DNA of 64,000 bases from positions 1 through 64,000 of the forward strand of contig JANYET010000068.1 in the NCBI GenBank assembly GCA_025359785.1, in the 5' to 3' direction. The number at the start of each line of letters is the position of its first letter. The stretch's first letter is position 1. The DNA comes from Alphaproteobacteria bacterium. Lineage in GTDB: Bacteria; Pseudomonadota; Alphaproteobacteria; Caulobacterales; Caulobacteraceae. A program made the translations under genes and the position numbers. This document shows, one piece after another, positions 1 to 11,057 of the stretch. The notes beneath the pieces were generated by a model. It was not told the DNA's origin. It searched no databases and saw only the letters and a program-made list of their open reading frames with translations.

Positions 1-154
1 GTCTCGGCAAAAATCCCACGCAAGTTCCAGCCCCGCGCAGCCGCCTACGCGACGATGCTTTGCGCAGAGTGGTCTTGAGGCGCTGGCGGCGGGCAAATTG
101 TTGCGCTGAAAATTGCGTCGTCCGAGTTTTTACACAGCCTCAGTCTGAAGCCCC

Positions 155-2821
<2,667 letters not shown>

Positions 2822-2834
2822 GGCTCTCTAAATA

Positions 2835-3013
2835 CCGCTCATCCCCGCGAACGCGCGGACCCAGGTTCTTTTCGTTCCGCTGTAGGCCAAACCACGGATT
2901 TCACGGATTTCACGGATTGCGGGAAGACTGGCTCGCGCCTCTTTCTTGGAATCCGTGAAATCCGTGAAATCCGTGGTTCAAAGCCTGGGTCCCGCCTTCG
3001 CGGGGATGAGCGG
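2835..3013. repeat. Inverted-repeat element between the two metH genes
   Basis: The outer arms start with CCGCTCATCCCCGCGAA at 2835 and end with its near-perfect reverse complement at 3013. The arms continue inward through a GGACCCAGG block to triplicated 9-bp units, ACGGATTTC at 2891-2918 and the complementary GAAATCCGT at 2950-2978. The whole element could fold into one long hairpin. A half-copy of the outer end recurs near 49241-49265 as a short GC stem with similar flanks, so this looks like a dispersed repeat family and not a metH-specific signal. Its position within the gene unit means it is probably transcribed. Confidence 0.85.
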
Positions 3014-3014
3014 A

Positions 3015-4091
3015 TTAAGCAAGCTCGAACGGCTCCAGCCCGGCCAGCCGCATGGCGGTGGGCCGTTCGGGCACAGGGCGCGGCGCCAAGCCCCGCACCG
3101 CGTCGGCCACGTGTCTGATGTGATCCGGCGTGGTCCCGCAACAGCCGCCCAGGATGTTGACGATCCCCTGTTCGGCCCAGTCGTGCAGCTGGTGGCCGGT
3201 CTGGTGCGGCTCCTCGTCGTACTCGCCCATGGCGTTGGGCAGGCCGGCGTTCGGATAGGCCGAGACCAGGGTGTCGGCGATGCGGCTGAGCTCGGCGATG
3301 TGCGGCCGCATCAGGTCGGCGCCCAGGGCGCAGTTCAGGCCGACCGCGAACGGCTTGGCGTGCCGCACCGAGTTCCAGAACGCCTCCACCGTCTGGCCGC
3401 TCAGCGTGCGGCCCGAGCGGTCGGTGATGGTGCCGCTGATCCAGATGGGCAGCGGCTCATAGCCCTCGTCGGCGATGTCGAGGATCGCCTTGATCGCGGC
3501 CTTGCAGTTCAGCGTGTCGGTGATGGTCTCGACCAGGAACAGATCGACGCCGCCGTCGTGCAGGGCGATCACCTGCTCGCGGTAGGCCTGATAGACCTGC
3601 TCGAAATTGACCTTGCGCGCGCCGGGGTCGTTCACGTCGGAGCTCATCGACAGCATGACCGGCAGCGGGCCGATGGAGCCGGCGACAAAGCGCGGCTTGT
3701 GCGGCTCCCTGGCGGTCCAGCGGTCGGCGACTTCGCGGGCGATCCGCGCGCCGGCCAGGTTCATGTCACGCACGGCGGCCTCTTGGGCGTATTCACCCTG
3801 GCCGATCGAGGTCGACGAGAAGGTGTTGGTCTCGCTGATGTCGGCGCCGGCCGCGTAGTAGGCGTCATGCAGCTCGCCGACGATGTCCGGCCGCGTCAGG
3901 CACAGGATGTCGTTGTTGCCCTTCATCTGGCCGTCGTGATGCTTGAACCGCTCGCCGCGATAGTCGTCTTCGGACAGCCCACGCTTCTGGAACATCACGC
4001 CCCAGGACCCGTCGAGGATCAGCACGCGCTCCTTCGAGGCGGCCTTCAGCGCCGCGATACGTTCGGCCCGGCTCATGGAAGGGGTGGTCAC
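3015..4091 (-). CDS. metH1: Methionine synthase, homocysteine-binding subunit
   Basis: This 358-residue protein is the zinc-dependent homocysteine S-methyltransferase module of methionine synthase. It contains the catalytic-site segments [17 protein letters not shown] and the C-terminal GGCCGT, which together supply the three zinc-binding cysteines. It must work with the cobalamin-carrying half encoded downstream at 155-2821. The GTG at 4091 is preferred because GGAGG lies 7 nt upstream and the start overlaps the metF stop as GTGA, implying translational coupling. An ATG five codons further in (4076) is the alternative start. The gene sits between metF and metH2 on the same strand. Confidence 0.93.
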   Translation of the reverse strand: MTTPSMSRAERIAALKAASKERVLILDGSWGVMFQKRGLSEDDYRGERFKHHDGQMKGNNDILCLTRPDIVGELHDAYYAAGADISETNTFSSTSIGQGEYAQEAAVRDMNLAGARIAREVADRWTAREPHKPRFVAGSIGPLPVMLSMSSDVNDPGARKVNFEQVYQAYREQVIALHDGGVDLFLVETITDTLNCKAAIKAILDIADEGYEPLPIWISGTITDRSGRTLSGQTVEAFWNSVRHAKPFAVGLNCALGADLMRPHIAELSRIADTLVSAYPNAGLPNAMGEYDEEPHQTGHQLHDWAEQGIVNILGGCCGTTPDHIRHVADAVRGLAPRPVPERPTAMRLAGLEPFELA

Positions 4092-5035
4092 GCCGCGGCC
4101 TCCGTGGCTTTCGGAGTTTCCGGTTCGCGCACACCCAGCACCCGGCAGATCGCATAGGTCAGGTCGGCGCGGTTGAGCGTGTAGAAGTGGAAGTCGGAAA
4201 AGCCCTCCTCCGCCAGCCGCGCGCACATCTCGGTCGCCACGGAACAGGCCAGCAGCCGGCGCGTCTCCGGATCCTTGTCCAGGCCGTCGAACAGGTTGCC
4301 CAGCCAGGCCGGCAACTGGATGCCGATCGGGCCGGCCATCTTCTTCAGGCCCTTGAAGTTGGTCACCGGCATGATGCCCAGCGAAACCGGTATCATGATA
4401 CCGGCCCCGCGCACCCGGTCCATGAACCGCAGGAAGCCTTCGATGTCGTAGAAGAACTGGGTGATCGCCCGCGTCGCGCCGGCGTCGACCTTGGCCTTGA
4501 GCACGTCGATGTCGTGGTCGATGCCCGGGCTCTCCGGATGGACGTGCGGATAGAGCCCGACGCTGACCTCGAAGTCGCCGATCGCGCGGATGCCGGCGGT
4601 CAGTTCGGTGGCGTTGGCGTAGCCGTCGGCGCGCGGCGAATAGGCCCCGCCGATCTGGCCGGGCGGGTCGCCGCGCAGGGCCACGATGTGGCGGATACCG
4701 GCGTCCCAGTAGTCCTGGATCACCTCGTCCACCTCGCCGCGGCTGGCCTCGACGCAGGTCAGGTGCGCGGCCGGCCGAAGCGTCGTCTCCTTCAGCATCC
4801 GCAGCACCGTGCGGTGCGTCCGGTCGCGGGTCGAGCCACCGGCGCCATAGGTCACCGACACGAAGGTCGGATCCAGCGGCTCCAGCCGGCGGATCGCCTC
4901 CCACAGGGTCTCCTCGGCCTCGGGCGTTTTCGGCGGCGAGAATTCGAAGGAGACGCCGGGCCGCAGGCTCGCGCCACCGGCGCGAGCGATGGGGCCCAGG
5001 ACGTTGTCGCCGAAGTCCGACTGACGGCGTCTCAT
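4088..5035 (-). CDS. metF: 5,10-methylenetetrahydrofolate reductase
   Basis: The 315-residue product is a flavoprotein of the MetF family. It reduces methylene-tetrahydrofolate to methyl-tetrahydrofolate, the methyl donor for the methionine synthase encoded next to it. Recognisable segments are VSFEFSPPKT near residue 27 with the catalytic glutamate, TYGAGGST for FAD binding, LTCVEASR, and ALRGDPP in the middle of the barrel. Length is normal for bacterial MetF. It follows the ArsR-methyltransferase regulator by 70 bp and overlaps metH1 by 4 bp. Its start codon and ribosome site lie within a strong hairpin at 5034-5068. Confidence 0.96.
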   Translation of the reverse strand: MRRRQSDFGDNVLGPIARAGGASLRPGVSFEFSPPKTPEAEETLWEAIRRLEPLDPTFVSVTYGAGGSTRDRTHRTVLRMLKETTLRPAAHLTCVEASRGEVDEVIQDYWDAGIRHIVALRGDPPGQIGGAYSPRADGYANATELTAGIRAIGDFEVSVGLYPHVHPESPGIDHDIDVLKAKVDAGATRAITQFFYDIEGFLRFMDRVRGAGIMIPVSLGIMPVTNFKGLKKMAGPIGIQLPAWLGNLFDGLDKDPETRRLLACSVATEMCARLAEEGFSDFHFYTLNRADLTYAICRVLGVREPETPKATEAAA

Positions 5036-5068
5036 CCTGCTTCGCTCCTGACAGGAGCTTCGCAGGAT
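5034..5068 (-). promoter_or_regulatory. Hairpin enclosing the metF ribosome binding site
   Basis: The outer arms ATCCTGC (5034-5040) and GCAGGAT (5062-5068) and the inner arms GCTCCTG (5044-5050) and CAGGAGC (5052-5058) are perfectly complementary, with a symmetrical 3-nt internal loop. On the transcript the GGAG ribosome site of metF lies in the inner stem and the metF ATG at the outer base. It could limit metF translation. The motif may equally be a dispersed genomic palindrome; regulation is inference. Confidence 0.5.
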
Positions 5069-5105
5069 TTCGCGATGAAGCCTTCGTAGCTTTGGCGAAG
5101 TAGGC

Positions 5106-6077
5106 TCATGCCGCGCTCCTCTGGCGTTCGCGGCCGCGTTCGGCGGTCCATATCTTGACGGTAAGTCCGGCCTTGTCGGCCGGCGGCAGGGTGGTGACCT
5201 GCAGGTTGTGCAGGCCGGCGTCGGCCAGCCAGCGGGCCATCTCCGGATCGGGGAAGCCCAGGCGCCGATGCTGATGCTGCTCGCGAAGGAACTCGAGCCG
5301 GTGCGGTGCGAAGTCAGCGATGATCAGCCGCCCGCCGCCCGCGACGATCCGCGCGGCTTCCTTCACCGCCGCGGCCGGGTCGGCCAGATAGTGCAGCACC
5401 TGATGGACGACCACCAGATCGGCGCTCTCGCCCGGCAGGCGCGTGGCGAAGATGTCGCCGTGGCGCAGCTCGCAGCGCTCAAGGCCCGCCTCGGTCACCC
5501 GATTGCGGGCGAGGTTCAGCATCTGTTGCGACAGGTCGAGACCCAGCGCCATTTCGGCCTGCGGAGCCAGCAGGGTCAGCATCCGGCCGGTGCCACTGCC
5601 CAGGTCCACCAGCCGCTTGAACGAACCCGGTCCGGCGGCGGCCAGGATCGCGGCCTCGACATCGGCGTCCGATACATAGAGCGAGCGGATCTCGTCCCAG
5701 CGCGCGGCGTTGCGCGCGAAATATTCCCCGGCGTCGGTCGCCCGCTCAGCCCAGACCGCCGAAAGCCGCTCGGCGTCGCGTTGCAGGATCGGATCGGCCG
5801 GATCGATGCGCGCCAGCACCTCGCCCACCAGTTCGCCGCCGCGGCCCGTTCCGGTCAGCCGATAGAACACCCAGGCGCCGTCCGGAAAACGCTCCACCAG
5901 GCCCGCGTCGGCCAGCAGCTTTAAGTGTCGGGAAACCCTTGGCTGGCTTTGATCCAGCACCCGGCAAAGTTCGAGGACCGCTAGCTCCTCGCGCGCCAAA
6001 AGGGCTAGGATGCGTAGCCGCGAGGGTTCCCCCGCCGCGCGCAGCACCTCCACCGCCTGATTTGCCGTAAGCGTCAT
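5106..6077 (-). CDS. ArsR-family regulator fused to SAM-dependent methyltransferase domain (SahR-like)
   Basis: The 323-residue protein has an ArsR-type winged helix in residues 5-75 (recognition helix around QSQPRVSRHLKLL). A class I methyltransferase domain follows, with SAM-binding motif VDLGSGTGRM near 157-166. ArsR regulators of the SahR type control methionine and S-adenosylhomocysteine recycling genes in Proteobacteria. Its position immediately before metF-metH supports that role here, and the methyltransferase fold may act as a SAM or SAH sensor; this last point is inference. The start at 6077 is preferred over an in-frame ATG at 6086, because the latter lies inside the 20-bp palindromic operator. 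The transcript would then be nearly leaderless. It ends 70 bp before metF. Confidence 0.85.
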   Translation of the reverse strand: MTLTANQAVEVLRAAGEPSRLRILALLAREELAVLELCRVLDQSQPRVSRHLKLLADAGLVERFPDGAWVFYRLTGTGRGGELVGEVLARIDPADPILQRDAERLSAVWAERATDAGEYFARNAARWDEIRSLYVSDADVEAAILAAAGPGSFKRLVDLGSGTGRMLTLLAPQAEMALGLDLSQQMLNLARNRVTEAGLERCELRHGDIFATRLPGESADLVVVHQVLHYLADPAAAVKEAARIVAGGGRLIIADFAPHRLEFLREQHQHRRLGFPDPEMARWLADAGLHNLQVTTLPPADKAGLTVKIWTAERGRERQRSAA

Positions 6078-6082
6078 CGACC

Positions 6083-6110
6083 ACATAAAGATATCTTTAT
6101 GTCTTTATGT
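6083..6110. promoter_or_regulatory. Palindromic operator at the head of the methionine gene unit
   Basis: Positions 6083-6102 are a perfect 20-bp palindrome, ACATAAAGATATCTTTATGT, in otherwise very GC-rich DNA. The half-site CTTTATGT is repeated once more at 6103-6110. It abuts the start codon of the ArsR-methyltransferase gene, so binding would block transcription initiation. The form fits an ArsR dimer site, and autoregulation plus control of metF-metH1-metH2 is the natural reading. Confidence 0.8.
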
Positions 6111-6124
6111 CAAGCCTCTGGCGA

Positions 6125-6502
6125 TCAGGTGGCCTGGGGCGGTTCCGGCGGCTGCCACAGCTCGATCTTCACGCCCGCCGGATCCATCAGCCAGCCGAAA
6201 CGGCCGTACTCGTCGTCGGTCGGCTCGCCCACCGGCTCGACACCCTCGGCTTTCGCCCGGGCGAGCACGCCCGCCAGGTCGTCGACGATGAAGTTGATCA
6301 TGAAGGGCGAGGTCGAGGGATCGAGGTATTCGCTGGAGGCGGGGAAAACGCTCCAATTGGTCATGCCCCCCGCCGGATGCCGCCACATCGCGCCGCCCCA
6401 ATCGCTGATATCGAAGCCCAGCACGCGGGCATACCAATCCTGCACCGCCTTGGGGTCCGCCGCCTTGAAGAACACCCCGCCGATCCCGAGCACCTTGGCC
6501 AT
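6125..6502 (-). CDS. VOC (glyoxalase/bleomycin-resistance) family protein
   Basis: This 125-residue protein has the single-domain vicinal-oxygen-chelate fold. It has an opening beta strand and helix (VFFKAADPKAVQDWYARVLGF), a central strand with INFIVDD, and the closing segment MDPAGVKIELWQPP with the C-terminal glutamate typical of the metal site. Substrate and reaction cannot be told from sequence, since the family includes lyases, dioxygenases and binding proteins. It lies 15 bp after the hydroxyacid dehydrogenase gene on the same strand and is probably cotranscribed with it. Its stop is 48 bp before the SahR-like gene, so the methionine promoter is squeezed into that gap. Confidence 0.85.
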   Translation of the reverse strand: MAKVLGIGGVFFKAADPKAVQDWYARVLGFDISDWGGAMWRHPAGGMTNWSVFPASSEYLDPSTSPFMINFIVDDLAGVLARAKAEGVEPVGEPTDDEYGRFGWLMDPAGVKIELWQPPEPPQAT

Positions 6503-6517
6503 GCGGCCCTCCTTGAG

Positions 6518-7447
6518 CTAGTTCGCCACTGGACTGGCCACGGGCTGACCCGCCAGGAAGCGTTGCACGTTGTCGATCGCCTGAGCCACCATCAAAGGCA
6601 CCGCTTCGTTGCTGGACCCGGCGGTGTGGGGCGTCAGCACCACGCCAGGCACATCCGCCCAGAGCCCGGCCGGGGTCGGCTCCTCGGCGAAGACATCGAG
6701 CGCCGCGCGCCATAGCCGTCCATCCTTCAGCGCCTGGCGCAAGGCGGGCTCGTCGATCAGCGAGCCTCGGCCGACATTGACGATCATGCCCTTCGCGCCC
6801 ACCGCCTCGATCACCTCGGCGGAGATCAGGCCACGGTTGGCCGCCTCGGCCCGCGCACAGACCACCAGGATGTCGCTGGCCTCCGCGAGCGCCAGCAGGC
6901 TCTCGGCCCGCGGCCAGGGTGCGGCCTTGGCGCTGGGCGACCACCACTGCACCGACAGCCGGAACGCCTCGGCGCGACGGGCGACCGCGGCGCCGATGTG
7001 GCCCAGGCCCACGACGCCCAGGGTCCGGCCACCGAGGCTGGGTTGCGAGCCAATCCGTTCCTCCTGCACCCAGCCACCCTCGCGCACCTTGCGGTCGAGG
7101 GTCGGGATGTTGCGCCACGCCGCCAGCATCAGGCCGATGGCGTGGTCGGCGACATCCTCGGCATTCAGGCCGCGCGCGTGCGTGACCTCGATGCCGTTCG
7201 CCCGGCACCAGCCCACGTCGATCCCGTCGTAGCCGACGCTGACGCAGGCGATGAGACCCAGCGCCGGGAGCGTCCCCAGGAACGCCGGTGTCAGCGCCAC
7301 TTCGCCGGCGTGGACGATGCTGCGAACCCGCCCGCGCTGTTCGTCGGTCAAGTCCCAGGCCCGCGCCGTGAACAGACCGCCGCCTTGAAAAGCGGGCTCC
7401 AGCACCGTCAGGAACGGGACGGCGATCAGGGCGAGCGGCTCGGACAT
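6518..7447 (-). CDS. D-isomer-specific 2-hydroxyacid dehydrogenase
   Basis: The 309-residue protein belongs to the NAD(P)-dependent D-2-hydroxyacid dehydrogenases, which interconvert 2-oxo acids and D-2-hydroxy acids. The cofactor loop VVGLGHIGAAVARR lies near residues 145-160. The catalytic arginine is in VNVGRGSLIDE, the glutamate in DVFAEEPTP and the histidine in LTPHTAGSS. Length and motifs fit the glyoxylate or hydroxypyruvate reductase branch, but the true substrate is unknown. It starts with ATG at 7447 and precedes the VOC protein gene by 15 bp in the same direction. Confidence 0.88.
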   Translation of the reverse strand: MSEPLALIAVPFLTVLEPAFQGGGLFTARAWDLTDEQRGRVRSIVHAGEVALTPAFLGTLPALGLIACVSVGYDGIDVGWCRANGIEVTHARGLNAEDVADHAIGLMLAAWRNIPTLDRKVREGGWVQEERIGSQPSLGGRTLGVVGLGHIGAAVARRAEAFRLSVQWWSPSAKAAPWPRAESLLALAEASDILVVCARAEAANRGLISAEVIEAVGAKGMIVNVGRGSLIDEPALRQALKDGRLWRAALDVFAEEPTPAGLWADVPGVVLTPHTAGSSNEAVPLMVAQAIDNVQRFLAGQPVASPVAN

Positions 7448-7657
7448 GGGCGACGGAATTCCTTGGGCGCCCCTCTCCTATAGCGAGCCTCGCGTCATCC
7501 GCCCAAGCTTGACTTGGCGGACGCCGCTGGCCACTAAAGCTGCCGGTGGGCGGCGCGGCGGCCAGAAAATACGCCCCACCAGTGCTCCGTCAGCCGCATC
7601 GCGGCCGACGGCCCAGCGGTCGCATGACCGCATCGCCAGCCGTTTTGCGAACTCATC

Positions 7658-8911
7658 ATGACCGCCAAAAGCCCGCCCCGGAGCACGCTCTGGGGCCAAA
7701 GCGATTTCCTCCGCCTCTGGGGCGCCCAGACGGTGTCCGACTTCGGCGCGCGGATCACCCGCGAGGGCTTGCCGATGATGGCCGTGATGGCGCTCGCCGC
7801 CACACCCGGGCAACTCGGTCTGCTTTACGCCATGACCAGCGGACCGGCGCTGGTCATCGGGTTGGCGTGCGGCGACTTCGTGGACCACGCCGCGCGCCGG
7901 CCGATCCTGATCGCCACCGATCTGGTCCGCGCGCTCATCCTGATCACCCTGCCGCTGGCCGCCTGGCTGGGCTTGCTCAGCATGCTGCAGGTCTACGTCG
8001 CTGCGGCCCTGGTCGCCTCCGCCAGTGTGCTCTTCGACATCGCCGACCACGCCTATCTGCCGGGTCTGGTGGGCAAGGACCTGGTCACCGACGCCAACGC
8101 CAAGCTCAGCATCACCGAGTCGGTCGCCGAGATGGGCGGACCGGCTCTGGCCGGCATCCTCTTCCAGTGGCTGACCGCGCCCATCGCCGTGGTGGTGAAC
8201 GCGGGCACCTACATCGTCTCGGCGATCCTGCTCGCGCGTATCAAGACACCCGAACCGCCGCGCGACACCGCGCGCAAGCGGCGCGGCTGGATCGATGGGG
8301 TGGTCACGGGCGCGCGGACCGCGTGGGAGGAGCCCCGCCTGCGGATCATGTTGATCCAGACCGGGATCGGCGGCCTGTTCGGCGGCTTCTTCGGTGCGCT
8401 CTACATCGCCTTCGTGCTGCGCGGCCTGGGCCTTAACCCAGCCCTGCTTGGCCTTGGCATCGCCACCGGCGGCGTGGGCGCCTTGGCGGGCTCGCTGCTC
8501 GCCCAACCCATGGCCCGCTGGCTGGGCGTAGGCCCCGCCATCTGCGTCTCGGGCGGCCTCTCGGCGCTTGGAACCATGATCGTGCTGCTGGCGCCGACCA
8601 GTCCGACCGGCGCCATGGCCTGCCTGGTGGTCTCACAGTTCCTCGGCGACGCCTTCGGGGTGGTCCCGCTGATCCTGGCCGGCAGCCTGCGCCAGATCAT
8701 CCTGCCGCAGACCCTGCTGGGACGCGTCGGGGCGACCTTCCGGGCGCTGGGCGGCGGCACAGCGGTGGTCGGCGCCCTGATCGGCGGCGCGCTGGGCGGC
8801 GCCTTCGGCATGCGCGCGACCCTGCTGGCCGCCATAGCCGGCCTGCTGATCGGCCCCGTGCTGGGGGCGTTCTCACCGCTCTGGAAGGTAAAGACGATGC
8901 CGGCCGATTAG
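7658..8911 (+). CDS. MFS transporter
   Basis: The 417-residue protein is hydrophobic throughout, with about 12 predicted membrane segments. It has the layout of the major facilitator superfamily, similar to DHA3-type exporters. A charged loop DFVDHAARRPILIATDLVRA lies in the position of the loop between segments 2 and 3. The central cytoplasmic loop (TPEPPRDTARKRRGW) divides two six-helix halves. It probably exports small molecules by proton exchange, but the substrate cannot be inferred. The gene stands alone on the plus strand between two minus-strand genes, with no clear regulator beside it. The ribosome site before the ATG at 7658 is weak. Confidence 0.85.
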   Translation: MTAKSPPRSTLWGQSDFLRLWGAQTVSDFGARITREGLPMMAVMALAATPGQLGLLYAMTSGPALVIGLACGDFVDHAARRPILIATDLVRALILITLPLAAWLGLLSMLQVYVAAALVASASVLFDIADHAYLPGLVGKDLVTDANAKLSITESVAEMGGPALAGILFQWLTAPIAVVVNAGTYIVSAILLARIKTPEPPRDTARKRRGWIDGVVTGARTAWEEPRLRIMLIQTGIGGLFGGFFGALYIAFVLRGLGLNPALLGLGIATGGVGALAGSLLAQPMARWLGVGPAICVSGGLSALGTMIVLLAPTSPTGAMACLVVSQFLGDAFGVVPLILAGSLRQIILPQTLLGRVGATFRALGGGTAVVGALIGGALGGAFGMRATLLAAIAGLLIGPVLGAFSPLWKVKTMPAD

Positions 8912-8943
8912 GGCGGAGACCCCTGTGCGAGCGCCGCCCCCGT

Positions 8944-10608
<1,665 letters not shown>

Positions 10609-10713
10609 GGGGCGTCCGCACCGCTCGATTGGAATGACTGGGATTTGAGGCCCCGCAGATAGCGGGCGAGACCCCTCTGCGCAACGGGGCGCGACAACCC
10701 GGCGACCTTTGGC

Positions 10714-10738
10714 GGAACCTTGAGCGCCGCTTTGCGTA
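10714..10738 (+). promoter_or_regulatory. Candidate EcfG-type general stress promoter of the CsbD gene
   Basis: GGAAC at 10714-10718 is followed after 16 nt by CGTA at 10735-10738. This closely resembles the GGAAC-N16/17-CGTT promoter used by alphaproteobacterial EcfG/SigT sigma factors. It would start transcription about 40 nt before the ATG at 10786. CsbD proteins are typical members of that stress regulon. The last base of the -10 element differs from consensus. Confidence 0.55.
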
Positions 10739-10785
10739 CTGCTGGCAACGGGTCATCCGGCCCACGACACGCAAAGGAGCAGCCC

Positions 10786-10968
10786 ATGCACAAGGATCAG
10801 GTCGAAGGCGCCGCGAAGGACATCTCGGGCTCCGTCAAGGAAGGTATCGGCAAGGCCACGGGCAATGACCGCCTGGCCGCCGAAGGTGCGGGTGAGCGCG
10901 TCGCCGGCAAGGTGCAGAAGGCCGTGGGTTCGGTGAAGGACGCCGCCCGCGAAGCCCTGAAGAAGTAG
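10786..10968 (+). CDS. CsbD-family stress protein
   Basis: The 60-residue protein matches the CsbD family over its full length. It has the sequence pattern of alternating Gly/Lys/Asp-rich helices (DQVEGAAKDISGSVKEG, then AGKVQKAVGSVKDAAREA). CsbD proteins are abundant, small, hydrophilic general stress proteins whose molecular role is not defined. AGGAG lies 9 nt before the ATG. A stress-type promoter is visible upstream and a strong terminator follows at 10993-11022, so this is a monocistronic unit. Confidence 0.9.
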   Translation: MHKDQVEGAAKDISGSVKEGIGKATGNDRLAAEGAGERVAGKVQKAVGSVKDAAREALKK

Positions 10969-10992
10969 CTTCAGCGTTCGATCCCACGAAGC

Positions 10993-11022
10993 CGAGGGCC
11001 GCGCCGCGAAGCGCGGCCCTCG
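10993..11022 (+). terminator. Intrinsic terminator after the CsbD gene
   Basis: A 12-bp perfect GC-rich stem, CGAGGGCCGCGC (10993-11004) with GCGCGGCCCTCG (11011-11022), has a 6-nt loop and is followed by TTCTATCT. It lies 24 bp after the CsbD stop. The convergent TonB receptor gene ends at 11058, so the stem may serve both strands. Confidence 0.85.
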
Positions 11023-11057
11023 TTCTATCTGCTCCGTTCCCGCCGGTGAGGATCAGG

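Noticed and set aside
5036-5105. SAM or SAH riboswitch before metF
   Set aside because: The spacer is 70 bp inside an operon, shows only a simple nested hairpin and lacks the SAM-II or SAH riboswitch core.
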